Notes: generated by a model from the sequence alone, not told the origin. Shown: positions 1-9,812, counted from the stretch's first letter. The stretch: DNA of 64,000 nucleotides from Dictyobacter vulcani (GCF_008974265.1 NZ_BKZW01000004.1:186001-250000); one strand, 5' to 3'. Numbers and translations: made by a program.

Positions 1-1
1 T

Positions 2-358
2 CAAACATCTCTGCTGGCTGTGCTACAAAAGAGCATAGTAGGAGATGGGGAAGCAAAATTGATCTCACTCAATGCAGCAGATGGTCGGATCCTGTGGCAG
101 AGCGCTATTGCAGCGAAACCGAGTTTGTTAGTAGGAAACCTCAATCAGGGCAAGTTTTACTTCCTCCTCAATAAAACAGGAGGGCTCAAACTATCCGCGC
201 TCCGTATGAGTGATGGCCAGAGCCTCTGGCGTGACACTTCTTGCGACAATAGTCCAACCTCCACAGGAGCGCAAAAAACCACTGATCGTTGTTACTGGTC
301 TGAGCCAATTATGAGCGTTCGGGCGAATTTTGAGAATAGTCCGATGTTCGCCTCATGA
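2..358 (+). pseudogene. PQQ-repeat (beta-propeller) protein, C-terminal fragment
   Basis: The reading frame is open to the left edge of the window, so the start is missing. The text NAADGRILW followed by LVGNLNQGKFYFLL and then RMSDGQSLW is typical of tandem PQQ/WD40-like beta-propeller blades, where D-G-x-x-L-W closes a blade. The last ~40 residues have no blade features, so the end may be a nonsense tail after decay. A diverged second copy of the same blade lies at about 4150-4306. Function cannot be assigned beyond a propeller of the outer-surface or sensor type. Confidence 0.45.
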
Positions 359-445
359 CCAGGGGCCGCTGAAGTATGTAAATTGCGTCCTGTAGACCCC
401 CCCTTGTCGGAAGGATACTGATGGTTACACCCGCTGTCGAAGGCA

Positions 446-649
446 TTGATCTGTTCAAAATTGCGGGCCGCTCCATTTCGAGGTGCTCACCACCTGGTGG
501 GGACCCCGTTCAAGGAGGCCCTGCAACAGCTTGATCCAGTGTCAAGGCAGCGCGTGCAGGAGGAAGTACAACAAGCTGTGCGTCCATTTGAGGGATCGCA
601 GGGGATCGTGGCACCAGCAGAATTGTTGTTGGGTACAGCAATGAAGTAG
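446..649 (+). pseudogene. Methyltransferase C-terminal fragment
   Basis: The 67 codons ending at 649 read like the last ~60 residues of class I SAM-dependent methyltransferases: a GTPFKEALQQLDP helix, an acidic-basic helix, then APAELLLGTAMK just before the stop. The SAM-binding Rossmann part is absent. A short upstream frame starting at 421 (MVTPAVEGIDLF) may be the remains of preceding sequence in another frame. It converges with the amidase, with an 18-bp hairpin between them. Family assignment is by resemblance only. Confidence 0.4.
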
Positions 650-667
650 GGAGTTATCCTGCTGGTG

Positions 668-712
668 CGTTGAAGTGCGCGAGAGCCACGCAGACTCTCG
701 CGCACTTCAACG
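668..712. terminator. Strong hairpin between convergent genes
   Basis: A perfect 18-bp inverted repeat (668-685 and 695-712) with a 9-nt loop lies between the plus-strand methyltransferase remnant and the minus-strand amidase. No good T-tract follows on either side, so it is either a bidirectional terminator or a transcript-stabilising hairpin. Confidence 0.6.
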
Positions 713-774
713 GTTGGCCCATCTCTCTTGACGATGCAATGGGATGACGACACGTTGTTTTGGAGCGACTGGTG

Positions 775-2144
775 TTAGTAGCCCGGTGGTCGTTGGAATG
801 CTCCGGTTACTTCCGTGAGGGCTTTTGCTATCGCCAGCAGGCTCGCTTCACTCCAACGTTTTCCGACGATCTGTATCCCGATGGGCAAACCATCACGATC
901 CTGTTTATACGGCAGCACGACTGCCGGGTGGCCGGTGTAATTGAAGACGGTGCCATGGGCGGCGGTCAGATAGTAGTTGACATCCTGGCCGTCAACGTGT
1001 AGCGGTGATGCTGGTTCGCAGTGCGGAAACGCTGTTACCATTGAGGGGGGGCACAGCAGTATATCCCACGTTTCAAAGAAGCGCTCCCAGGCGAGAATAG
1101 ACTGATCGCGGAAATGCAGTGCCTCCAGGTAGTGGGCCAGAGTGGTGGGCCGTTCCTGCTCTTCCGGCTGGAATGCTCCTGTCATCATACCGATCAATGT
1201 CCCAGCTCTTGCTCCTTCCTGGTTGAAATCCACCTGTGGCAGTGTCGCTTCTTCCACCGCTGCACACAGCGGTGCGAGCTGCTTCGCCAGCTCTTCTACC
1301 GCCGTACGGATCTCCGCCGTGGCCGGAATGCCTGGAAACGTTGGCGCGAAGGCAATCCGCAGGTTCTTGAGTGTCAACTGTGGTACCTCTTCAACTGGTA
1401 CCGGCGCTACTTCGGTATCCCGTCCATCTGGCCCGGCAATGATCGCGTACAGCTGTGCCAGATCCTCGACGGTCCGCGCCATTGGCCCGATGCAGGACAT
1501 GATGCGTATAGGTCGGGGCCCCGGAAGACCAGGAATCAGACCGGTGAGGGGGACACGCTGTTCAGTGGGCTTCAGACCAAACACACCACAAAAATGTGCT
1601 GGAATGCGGATCGAAGCCGACAGGTCAGTGCCAATGTCAAACGGAGTCATCCCAGCAGCCAGCGCCGCTGCCGCTCCGCCACTGGAACCGCCCGGCGTGC
1701 GCTCGACATTCCAGGGATTATTGGTGCGGCCAAAGATGGGATTTGCGGATTGGTAATCGGCCAGCATCATAGCCACGTTCGTTTTCCCCATGAGAATACC
1801 GCCTGCCGCTCTGATGCGTGCGGTAACGGTACTATCCTCCTGGGTACGTAGTTGACCAGTGGTGGGAACCCGGTGGTGGTGCGCATGCCCGCTGTCGCAT
1901 GAGCATCTTTCAATGTAAAGGGGACGCCATGCAGCGGCCCCCAATGCTCACCACGAGCCAGGGCTTCATCTGCTTTCCTCGCTTGTTCATATGCATGCTC
2001 GGCATCAAGCGTAATGACGGCGTTCACCGTGGGATTATGTGCATCAATCTGCGCCAAATGCGCTTGCAGTACTTCTGTGGCTGAAACATGACCTGCCCGG
2101 ATGGCGGCAGCCAACTGGGTGGTACTGGAGAAAACAAGATTCAT
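775..2144 (-). CDS. Amidase signature family hydrolase (frameshifted)
   Basis: Two overlapping minus-strand frames (2144-1767 and 1944-775) join into one amidase of ~456 residues, the usual length. The Ser-cisSer-Lys triad is visible: Lys79 in FTLKDAHAT, the cis-Ser in GGSSGG, and the nucleophile Ser in GTDLSASIRIPA, where the family more often has GGSIR. The family hydrolyses C-N amide bonds of small amides or Glu-tRNA; with no gatA/B/C neighbours this is probably a stand-alone amidase. The frame changes near 1842, after FPPLVNYVP, consistent with one missing base. The start is the ATG at 2144. Confidence 0.8.
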
Positions 2145-2421
2145 GTGATAGCTCCGGTTTGTGTTTCTGAATTCAACAGATTGAAAGAGGAGCCGAGTTC
2201 ACTCTGCCATTTTCCTATTGAGGCGTTCGCCCGCCTGTATGAGAGCGTCAACTCCTGGTCGCTTGGTCATCATAATACGCCGAAAAGAAATACATGGGTC
2301 CAATTTTGAGGTTTCACCGGGATGACGTGGCTTGCCGTGCCACGATTACTCGTTCGTGTCATCTGTCCGCACAACACACATCATTTCCCCTCCCGCTCCC
2401 ATCGTGTTCTCCTTCCGTGTG
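2145..2421. other. Intergenic region, no gene seen
   Basis: Short noncoding stretch upstream of the amidase and to the left of the IS4-like element. If the IS is removed, the sequence just left of it continues a minus-strand frame that comes from the right flank. No convincing promoter was identified. Confidence 0.4.
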
Positions 2422-4000
2422 TATGAGTCATCCCGAATTTTCGGGATGCTTTTCTAACACCTTTTATCTGACAAAGACTGTAATGTCTGGATATTGGGAG
2501 CCAAAAGGTAGCCAAGGCTTGGACGATAGTCGTCCCACAGACGGCTGATCGCCCAACGTAAGCGGTAAAGCGGTGCAATAGCTTTTTTGCATCGCTTTCC
2601 GGTTCTTTTGCACTTCAAATGCAAGATCATTTCAACAAGATCCCCGTGGATAGGAGTGAGTAAATGGAGGAGAAAAGCATAAACAAGTGTCACGATACCT
2701 AACAGCTTGAGTCGGTTTTCCATCGCGTACAAACGCGGACTCTCCATCGCCAGCTCACTCTTTCCATAGCGGAATACGAGTTCTATTTGCCAACGTCTCC
2801 GATAAGCAAAAACAATCTCCCAAGCCTGCTCTGCAGTTCGAATACGCTCATTAGTTACCAGATACCAGACTTTCTTATTCACGCGAACTTTTACGAGATA
2901 AAGTTGATACTCGTATTGCTCATGCCATATCGGCGCCCACCAAACATCACAAGGCATCTTTTCACCAGTATGGCTATCACGTATTTCTTTATGAGATAAA
3001 TACTTTTTATGTAATCCAATCTGCCATAATTTCTTCTTTTCCCCTTTCTCATTGAAAAAGAAATGCCCTTTTTTCCAGCGAATCACAAAACGCACACGTA
3101 ATTTCTGTAACACTTGTATCCAAGGGCCTGATGCTGCTCCACGATCAAATATGTGAAGGAGCTGATCCCCCATTTCCGAACAACTTTTCTCAATAACTTT
3201 TCTTGTTGTTCTCTTAACTTTGTCGCATCATCACCTCTGGTAGTCCACCAGCTCATCACTGCTACTTTTACCCTTCCTTCCATTCCTATGATCAATGCTG
3301 CTGTCCACTGCATTCCTGCCACTGTAATCGCTTTCTTTGGTGGAAAATTAAAGACCAGGCCTTTTTTTGAGCGCTGCAATCTTTTCGCTTTACTAGAAGT
3401 TACTGGACAGATTCCTTCTAATTTCTCGCTTTCTGCTTTTTCTATGACACTCTCATCCCAAGGGCAAATAATCCTTTTCCCTTGTTCTCTCATACGTGTC
3501 ACCTCTTTATCAGCTTCTTCTAGTAAATAGTGATCTATCTGCAAAAAATTCCATTTTATGGAGCGAAGCAGGTTTCCCACTCTCTTCGTTCCAGCAGTCG
3601 CTGTTTTTGATTGCTGCGCATATCCATCGAGGTAGGAACCTAATTCACTCAAAAGTAGTCCCTGCTTGTTATTTCTGAAACGAATAATTGCAACGCATAC
3701 CTGTACTAACGTTCGCACTAACCTCTTATCTATCAGCCTATCAAGCACAATCAAAAGTGGCATAAGAAATTCTTCAAGCAATTGAGCTAATTCCTGTGAT
3801 GCTCTCTGCGCATCTTGTTCCTCGGGTTGAAGTATGTCATACTGAAATGGCATGAGTTGGGGGCCTCCTGGTTTTTTGCTGTCAGTTGAATTTTTAACAG
3901 TTTAACTCAGGAGACCCCTCTTTGCCTAGTTCTTACTTTTCCGGTTTTCTCTCTTTCTTTCCGGCTAGAAATGTTCCTCAAAAATTCGGGATGACTCATA
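2422..4000. mobile_element. IS4-like insertion sequence (~1.58 kb)
   Basis: The left end at 2422-2441 and the right end at 3981-4000 are a perfect 20-bp terminal inverted repeat that starts TATGAGTCATCC. They enclose the transposase gene. No target duplication is obvious in the flanks, so it is either old or the exact ends are a few bases further in. Confidence 0.75.
2454..3853 (-). CDS. IS4-like DDE transposase (frameshifted)
   Basis: Frames 3853-3083 and 3173-2454 together give a ~466-residue DDE transposase. The three catalytic acids are visible: first D in CPWDESVIEKAES, second D in HIFDRGAASG, and the YREK-type signature YRRRWQIELVFRYGKSE with the catalytic Glu. The N-terminal half carries the long helical leader common to IS4/IS701-like enzymes. 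The frame breaks near 3168 at a run of five Gs where six would restore RKWGDQLLHIFDRG. No canonical slippery heptamer is present, so a single-base deletion is likelier than programmed frameshifting. Confidence 0.85.
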
Positions 4001-4149
4001 TCTACTGCCAATGCACAGAAAAAAATTCTCCAATCTTGCTCTTTTTGTGCGTGCATGGAAGGTTCCTCTCGTATCCGCATGTACCCCGTCACAAGCATCG
4101 TATGCGGAGTAAGCCAGTGCTCAATGCCACGACACTGTTCTGCGGTGAT

Positions 4150-4306
4150 AGCAGGGGAGGAGGGAGGAAAATTGATCGGGGTTAATGCCGCAGATGGTTG
4201 GATCCTGTGGGGGCACGCACAGCCAGGCCGTATTGCAACGCAACAGAGTTTGTTAATAGGCAACCTTAATCAGGGCAGGTTTTACTTCTTCCTCTATAAA
4301 ACATGA
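4150..4306 (+). pseudogene. Second, diverged PQQ-blade remnant
   Basis: The nucleotide and protein sequence (VNAADGWILW, then LLIGNLNQGRFYFFLYK) is clearly homologous to the fragment at 2-180, roughly three quarters identical by eye. It ends at a TGA straight after the shared block. The two remnants flank the amidase and the IS4-like element. They probably come from a duplicated propeller gene. Confidence 0.5.
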
Positions 4307-4322
4307 CAATGAAGCCGCTAAG

Positions 4323-4349
4323 GCCGCCGCCGATCTTTGCGGCGGCGGC
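4323..4349. terminator. GC-rich hairpin downstream of the TauE-like gene
   Basis: GCCGCCGCC at 4323-4331 pairs with GGCGGCGGC at 4341-4349 around a 9-nt loop. It lies just beyond the minus-strand stop at 4365. The T-tract is poor. Confidence 0.5.
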
Positions 4350-4364
4350 TACCAGGCCCTTTCA

Positions 4365-5135
4365 TCATGAGAAATAGTGCAGTACCGCCGGGATGTTGAT
4401 GCTCAGTACGACGATTGCCAGCACCAGTACAAAGGCCGCAAAAAGCTGGCTCAGGCGCTGAGCGGGAATTTTTTTCGTCAGGCTGGTTCCTGCCAGTAAT
4501 CCAATCAAACCGGCCGCGGCGAAGATGATGATTTCTAGCCAGGGAAGTGGGCCGCTATTCAGGTGGCCAAGCAAACCTGCGACGCTATTTATCGCGATGA
4601 CCAGTAAGGAAGATCCTACCGCATCTTGCATCGTCATGCCCAGGAATAAGACCAGTGCCGGCACAAGTAAAAAACCGCCGCCAACCCCAAGAAAGCCGGT
4701 CAAAAATCCAACCCCGAGTCCGCCAAGCAATGTCATCCACCAGGATTGCTGTCTTCCTTCCTGTATTGGCTTCTTCGGGCGCAGCATCATGAGGGCAATA
4801 ACCAACATCAATAAGCCAAAGAGCATGAGCAGCACCGGACCAGGGAGGAGCGAGGAGAGACGGGCGCCAATATAAGAGGCAACCAGGCCATAGGCCCCGA
4901 AGAGCAGCGATTTCTTTATTCGCACATGTCCGGCCCGGTAATGAAGGACCATACCAAACAGAGCATTCATACCAACAATCACCAGTGAAGCCGTCACTGC
5001 CGTATGGGTGTCCAACCTTAGAATATAGACCAGAATAGGAATGGTGAGGATCGAGCCGCCACCTCCTAAGGCGCCGAGCGCCAGACCAATCAGAGCGCCA
5101 AGCACAAGTATCAGCAATAATGACAATGGGTCCAT
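4365..5135 (-). CDS. TauE/SafE-family sulfite or sulfur-compound exporter
   Basis: 256 residues with about eight hydrophobic segments arranged as two similar halves. Each half carries the family's glycine-rich signature: GLALGALGGGGSILTIP near the N-terminus and LTGFLGVGGGFLLVPALVL in the middle. The family moves sulfite, sulfoacetate or related organosulfur anions across the cytoplasmic membrane. It is the last gene of a minus-strand operon after an MBL-rhodanese and a membrane rhodanese, so a role in exporting sulfite or thiosulfate from persulfide oxidation is likely. The start ATG has an AAGGAAA ribosome site. Confidence 0.88.
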   Translation of the reverse strand: MDPLSLLLILVLGALIGLALGALGGGGSILTIPILVYILRLDTHTAVTASLVIVGMNALFGMVLHYRAGHVRIKKSLLFGAYGLVASYIGARLSSLLPGPVLLMLFGLLMLVIALMMLRPKKPIQEGRQQSWWMTLLGGLGVGFLTGFLGVGGGFLLVPALVLFLGMTMQDAVGSSLLVIAINSVAGLLGHLNSGPLPWLEIIIFAAAGLIGLLAGTSLTKKIPAQRLSQLFAAFVLVLAIVVLSINIPAVLHYFS

Positions 5136-5225
5136 GTTTTCCTTTTTCTTCTTCTCATACCCGGGTAAACGGCGAGGCCACAGGGCATACCCCGGCCTCT
5201 CGTTTCACCTCCGGATCGGTAGATA

Positions 5226-6667
5226 CTAGTGCTGTCCTGCTGTGACTGGACGCTCTTTTTCTACAGGCAGGCCTGCCTTCTCCCAGGCGGCAAAACCACC
5301 TGCCATATCAATGTGCTGGCTGAAACCATGCGCGGCCAGGATACTGGCGGCGATAGCTGAACGACTACCAGCCTGACAATGCACGACAAACTCCTGTTGC
5401 GCTGGAACCTCTTGCAACCGCTGCTCCAGGTATCCAGGGGGATATTAAGCGCACCTTTCAGGTGTCCTGCTTCGTATTCGCTGGCCCCACGGACATCAAG
5501 CACAGGTAGGTTTCCCTGTTCGATGCGCTGGCGCACTGAGACCGCATCCATTTTGTGCAGGTGCTCCAGTGGTAATCCCGCCTCTTTCCACTGCTGGATT
5601 ACCGCCACTGGGAGATAGCCCGCAATCTGTTCTAGCCCGATCAGGCTCAACTTTCGTTGCGCTTCAATCACCTCTGTTTGATCAGCGATCAGGACAAACG
5701 GGTGCTCATATGATAGCAGCCAGCCTGTCCAGGAGAGAAATGAGCCATTGAGTGGGATATTTATGGTACCGGGAATATATCCCGCCGCATACGCATCGGC
5801 CGGCCGAGTATCGATCACTCTCACGTGATCAGCCAGTTGCGCCTTCAACTGCTCGATTGTTTCTACGGGTGGCGTTGATAACTCACCAAGCAGTGCAGGA
5901 CCAACTCTGTTGACCCGCTTCATCTGCGCAAAGTAGAAGGGGGGCTCAGGTTGTCCCTCTAAGATAGCCTGGACAAATGCTTCCTCGTCTTTGATCGCGA
6001 AGGCCCAGTTAAAACGTCGCTCATACCCTATGGTCGTCTGCGGAATCGCACCCAGGGCACGGCCACAGGCACTGCCCGCGCCATGACCGGGCCAGATTTG
6101 CAAGTAGTCGGGTAGTTCACGGGCCACCTGAATGGAACGGAACAACTGACGAGCACCATCTTCCATGGTTCCTTGCACACCTGCTGCACGCTCTAACAGG
6201 TCAGGACGACCAACATCTCCCACAAAGAGAAAATCACCAGTAAACAGACCAATCGGCTCATTTGCCCCGGCGGTATCTGTGATCAGAAAGGACAAATGCT
6301 CCGGAGTATGGCCCGGCGTATGCAACGCCTGGACCAGAATATTGCCAACTTTAAAGGTATCCTTATCCTTCAGCAATATCGCTCCAGCCTCCGCTGCATA
6401 GCTGTATTTCCACTCAGCAGGCCCCATATCAGAAAGGTAGAGTTGTGCACCCGTTCGCCGGGCCAACTCACGTGCTCCCGAGACGAAATCCGCATGGATA
6501 TGCGTCTCTGTTACGGCCGTGATGCGCAACCCCTTCCTCTCTACCAGTTCGATATATTGATCAAGGGAGCGATTCGGATCAATGATTAGCGCCTCACCCG
6601 TGGCCTGACACCCGACAACGTAGCTCGCCTGGGCTAATGACTCATCATACAAGGTACGTAGAAGCAT
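5226..6667 (-). CDS. MBL-fold hydrolase with rhodanese domains, CstB/Blh-like (frameshifted)
   Basis: Residues ~1-250 are a metallo-beta-lactamase domain with metal ligands THIHADFVSG, HTPGHTPEH, FTGDFLFVGDVG and PGHGAGSACG, as in ETHE1-type persulfide dioxygenases. A rhodanese-like domain without a catalytic Cys follows (VIDTRPADAYAAGYIPG). A second rhodanese has its Cys in HCQAGSRSA, but that part is read from another frame (5417-5226). One base appears missing near 5430; repaired, the protein is ~480 residues. The ATG at 6667, with AGAGGAGAAGAG upstream, is a better start than the TTG at 6697. The likely role is oxidation of low-molecular-weight persulfides plus sulfur transfer. Confidence 0.85.
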
Positions 6668-6705
6668 TTCTCTCTTCTCCTCTTCTTTCAAGACCAATCT
6701 TTACG

Positions 6706-7296
6706 TTATGCTGAAGCGTTTAACTGTTTCACCACGTCTCGTACATCACAACTCACGGAACGATTGTAGGGAAGCTTGCTGAGTACCATTGCCATCCCAC
6801 AGGTATCCGTCAGGGCAGAATAGGCTAATCCACCACCCACAAAGCCTGCCAGCAGGGCCAGTGGCTTCCAGACAAACAGGGAGCCCAGCACACTCAGCAG
6901 GACCAGTGATCCGGCCACGCCACGTACCTGTCGCTCCATACTCCAGATCTGCGGCCCACGGTTCACGGGCTTCTGTGCTTGTTCCCAGGCAGTGATGCCT
7001 CCGCGCAACACATGAAATTGCTCTAAACTGGTGGTGTCAAAGACCTTCGCCGCCTGCTCGGCGCGTGCCCCACTGCGGCAGACAAGGACCACTGGTACCG
7101 AGATGGCATTCGCTAATTCTGTTTTATGCTCAGGAAGCTGATCTAGCGGTACGTTATAACTTCCGGGAATATGCATTGATTGGTATTCGGCAGGTGTGCG
7201 CACATCAATGATTTTTACTGCATTTCCATCGTGTAACAGTTCCTCAACATCACGTACCTCAATGGTGCGTCCAAGTGTTTTATTTCCCAAGGCCAT
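6706..7296 (-). CDS. Membrane-anchored rhodanese (rhodanese + DUF2892)
   Basis: The N-terminal ~100 residues are a single-domain rhodanese with active-site loop VCRSGARAEQA. The C-terminal part has two hydrophobic helices with LALLAGFVGGGLAYSALTDTCGMA, the DUF2892 anchor found in YgaP-type inner-membrane sulfurtransferases. The ATG at 7296 has GGAG 10 nt upstream, which is preferable to the upstream TTG at 7311. It is the first gene of the operon with the MBL-rhodanese and TauE-like genes. The rhodanese probably accepts sulfane sulfur at the membrane. Confidence 0.87.
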   Translation of the reverse strand: MALGNKTLGRTIEVRDVEELLHDGNAVKIIDVRTPAEYQSMHIPGSYNVPLDQLPEHKTELANAISVPVVLVCRSGARAEQAAKVFDTTSLEQFHVLRGGITAWEQAQKPVNRGPQIWSMERQVRGVAGSLVLLSVLGSLFVWKPLALLAGFVGGGLAYSALTDTCGMAMVLSKLPYNRSVSCDVRDVVKQLNASA

Positions 7297-7583
7297 GTAT
7301 CGTTTCTCCAATTTTCTGTATCGTTTTTATGAATAATGAGAGAGATTTTCTCTCTCCTCTTCTCTTCGTTATGGAACTTAACCTCTGGATAGCCGGGTTA
7401 CTTTCCGTTCTATTTGCTTTGATGCAGGGTGCTTTCAATCGGTTACATTCAGATTTGGGTTGGATCTATCTTTTCTTTATAGCAATGCTATGCTAGGATA
7501 AGAATAAGCAGAAACACTGACCCCTTGATGCTCACCAGTTGATACCAAGAGGATAGATACAGCACAGAATGAGGAAACGCTCT

Positions 7584-8180
7584 ATGCACATGCCCTGGGA
7601 TATTAATATCGATGTCTATAAAAATGAAGAAGAGTTGCTGGAAGGGTTGCGGCGGAATGAGAAAATGGCCTGTACCTGTATGCTCAAGCGCTTCGCGCAT
7701 CGGCTCTATCTCCTGGCGCGGCGGCTGGTCAATGATGATGTAGAAGCGGAAGAGGTTCTCCAGGAGAGTTTTATCCAGGCATGCAGTCATATCGCGAGCT
7801 TTGAAGGAAAAAGTAGCCTCAACACCTGGCTCTATCGCATTGTGACTAATGCCGCGCTGATGAAACTTCGCCGCCATACACCAGAAACGCTTCCCCTTAC
7901 CGCTGGAAAAGATGGTGAGTACACTGATGATATGATGACACTGATCGATGAAACACACACTCCCGATGAGGCAATCCTGGATGCGGAAGTTCGGGCCGCG
8001 ATTCGTGAAGCATTGACGCAACTGCCTGACACCCTGCGTGAGGCATTTATCCTTCGTCATGTTGACGGTCTCAGTACAAAAGCGGCCGCAGCAAAGTTGG
8101 ACATCACAGAGTCAGCCTTGAAGGTTCGCCTCTACCGCGCACGTCAGGCGTTACAAACGTTGCTTGCAGCGTACCAATAA
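7584..8180 (+). CDS. ECF-type RNA polymerase sigma factor
   Basis: About 198 residues. Region 2 is clear (VNDDVEAEEVLQESFIQAC, then NTWLYRIVTNAALMKLRR). Region 4 is a helix-turn-helix (LPDTLREAFILRHVDGLST, then DITESALKVRLYRARQAL). GAGG at 7571-7574 fits the ATG at 7584 better than the one at 7569. It is divergent from the sulfur operon, which it may or may not control. No anti-sigma gene follows; a tandem repeat and a DUF1684 gene come next. Confidence 0.9.
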   Translation: MHMPWDINIDVYKNEEELLEGLRRNEKMACTCMLKRFAHRLYLLARRLVNDDVEAEEVLQESFIQACSHIASFEGKSSLNTWLYRIVTNAALMKLRRHTPETLPLTAGKDGEYTDDMMTLIDETHTPDEAILDAEVRAAIREALTQLPDTLREAFILRHVDGLSTKAAAAKLDITESALKVRLYRARQALQTLLAAYQ

Positions 8181-8227
8181 AGCTATCCAGCGTCCTCCCA
8201 CAAACCTACGACCCTTGATTGTTCCTT

Positions 8228-8332
8228 TATAATGCAGTGGCATATAATGCAGTGGCATATAATGCAGTGGCATATAATGCAGTGGCATATAATGCAGTGG
8301 CATATAATGCAGTGGCATATAATGCAGTGGCA
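8228..8332. repeat. Seven perfect 15-bp tandem repeats, each with TATAAT
   Basis: The unit TATAATGCAGTGGCA is repeated seven times without a mismatch. Every unit contains a consensus -10 hexamer on the plus strand. The array ends 35 bp before the ATG of the DUF1684 gene. No -35 box lies at the right distance within the units. Repeat number could vary by slippage. Confidence 0.97.
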
Positions 8333-8367
8333 CGTATCGTGAAACGTTTTTAGTTGAGGAGAATTTG

Positions 8368-9006
8368 ATGTCCAACTACCTGGCACTGTACGATTACCGA
8401 TCACAAGTGGCTGCCTCTTATCGTGAGCGTAACAGGGCATTATGCGCCGGCGAGGATGCTGAAGTCGTTCTACGACGTTTTCGGGAGAGCAAAGATCAGC
8501 TTTTCTTGACGCATTCTCAATCCGCTCTTGACGAGGAACAGCGTCGTCATTTTCATGGCTTGCGCTACTTTCCCTATAATCCTGCTATGCGTTTTGCCGT
8601 GACTATTGATACTGATGTTGAGCCAATTCAGCAACAGATCGCAATGGATGCCCGTGAAGTGATGACCATGACTACCGTTGGATTGGTACGCTTTACGGTT
8701 GGTGAGGAGCCTGTGGAGTTATCTGTATACTGGCTTAATATATATGGTGGTGGTCTGTTTCTTCCTTTTCGTGATGCCACCTATACATCGGAAACGTATG
8801 GCTCTGGGCGCTATCTCTTCGATACGATTAAGGGTAGTGATCCCGTTCCTTTCACGAATGCCCGGGATGAAAAACAGATCATCCTCGATTTCAATTATGC
8901 GTATAATCCTTCCTGCTCTTATAATGATCGCTGGGTCTGCCCTCTGTCCCCTGCCGAGAACCGCCTTGATGTACCTATTCCAGCGGGCGAGAAAAATTAT
9001 AAGTAA
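8368..9006 (+). CDS. DUF1684 family protein
   Basis: 212 residues. The C-terminal half carries the DUF1684 hallmarks in order: YWLNIYGGGLFLPFRDAT, YGSGRYLFDTIKG, LDFNYAYNPSCSY, then WVCPLSPAENRLDVPI and a terminal GEK. The family is widespread, cytoplasmic and of unknown enzymatic role. The ATG at 8368 follows GAGGAGAATTTG. The 15-bp TATAAT array immediately upstream may influence its expression. Confidence 0.88.
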   Translation: MSNYLALYDYRSQVAASYRERNRALCAGEDAEVVLRRFRESKDQLFLTHSQSALDEEQRRHFHGLRYFPYNPAMRFAVTIDTDVEPIQQQIAMDAREVMTMTTVGLVRFTVGEEPVELSVYWLNIYGGGLFLPFRDATYTSETYGSGRYLFDTIKGSDPVPFTNARDEKQIILDFNYAYNPSCSYNDRWVCPLSPAENRLDVPIPAGEKNYK

Positions 9007-9048
9007 CAATCCTCATCTCAGGCGGCTCCATACTCAGCGCTCGATGGC

Positions 9049-9080
9049 CAGGTTTGATTATTTTTGATAGTATCAGCAGC
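9049..9080. repeat. 32-bp direct repeat, copy 1
   Basis: Identical to 10419-10450. This copy holds only the left arm of the hairpin that is complete at 10433-10470, so it looks like a truncated terminator or a recombination scar downstream of the DUF1684 gene. Confidence 0.85.
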
Positions 9081-9155
9081 TTTTTTATACCAGCATAATT
9101 TGTGAACATTTATCCGGCAGCAGGAGGGGAGATGTTTGGGGGTGCAGCGGGATTC

Positions 9156-9812
9156 CTACAGGACTATAAAGGTGAAACCACGCTGTCGAAGCCCTTTGAT
9201 GATCAGGGGCAAGGCTTGGACTGTTTGTGATCGATCCCCTCCGCCGTCGTGCAATATGATGATACTCCCATTGCGCGCACTGTGGAGAACGGTGCTGACG
9301 ATCGCGGCAACTCCAGGACGTTGCCAATCACGGGCATCAATCGTCCATTCGGTCTGAACCAGTCCCAGTTGAGCTGCTATTCTCCCCACCGTTGCATTGG
9401 TGGCGTCATAGGGTGGTCGGAAGAGCGTCGGAGCTCTACCTGTTACCTGTTGAATCACTGTGGAAGCGGATCTGATTTGGCTGCGAATCTCATCCGGAGA
9501 AAGCCGTGTCAGATTAGGATGACTCCACGTATGGTTGCCGACGACATCTCCATCCTGATACGTTTGTCGTACGATACCCGGATACTTCCTAACCTGGCTT
9601 CCAATGCAAAAAAACGTGGCTTGCACATGATACAACTGAAGCACATTGAGGACCTGCGGGGTAAATGTGGGCTGTGGTCCGTCGTCGAATGTCAAAGCAA
9701 CGTGGGGGGAGTGTGCCATGGCAGAAGGATGTGTCTGAAACAAAGCAATGCCCAGGACCATTGCGCTGGAGAGTAACCCGATAATGAAGAGTAGATACAG
9801 ATGTTGTCTCAT
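9156..9812 (-). CDS. Secreted polysaccharide deacetylase (NodB domain)
   Basis: The ATG at 9812 is preceded by GGAGGGGACG and starts a signal sequence (RQHLYLLFIIGLLSSAMV). The NodB motifs are all present: LTFDDGP (catalytic Asp and metal Asp), the metal-binding HTWSHPNL, RPPYDATN, the catalytic-region DARDW, and ILHDGGGDRSQ. About 218 residues, normal for the family. It would remove N-acetyl groups from cell-wall or exopolysaccharide GlcNAc outside the membrane. No operon partner. Confidence 0.9.
   Translation of the reverse strand: MRQHLYLLFIIGLLSSAMVLGIALFQTHPSAMAHSPHVALTFDDGPQPTFTPQVLNVLQLYHVQATFFCIGSQVRKYPGIVRQTYQDGDVVGNHTWSHPNLTRLSPDEIRSQIRSASTVIQQVTGRAPTLFRPPYDATNATVGRIAAQLGLVQTEWTIDARDWQRPGVAAIVSTVLHSARNGSIIILHDGGGDRSQTVQALPLIIKGLRQRGFTFIVL

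Noticed and set aside
3160..3175. Programmed -1 frameshifting in the IS4-like transposase
   Set aside because: The site is a G5 run without a slippery X-XXY-YYZ heptamer, and the family is not known for frameshifting; a lost G is simpler.
2412..4010. Target-site duplication of the IS4-like element
   Set aside because: The flanks (CCTTCCGTGTG and TCTACTGCC) do not match, so none could be claimed.
8215..8333. TATAAT array as seven working tandem promoters
   Set aside because: No -35 hexamer lies 16-18 bp upstream of the boxes; the TTGATT at 8215 is at the wrong spacing.
8151..8440. Minus-strand frames across the 15-bp array (repeated CHCII or MPLHY peptides)
   Set aside because: A 15-bp tandem repeat keeps all frames open; no ribosome site or homology supports a protein.
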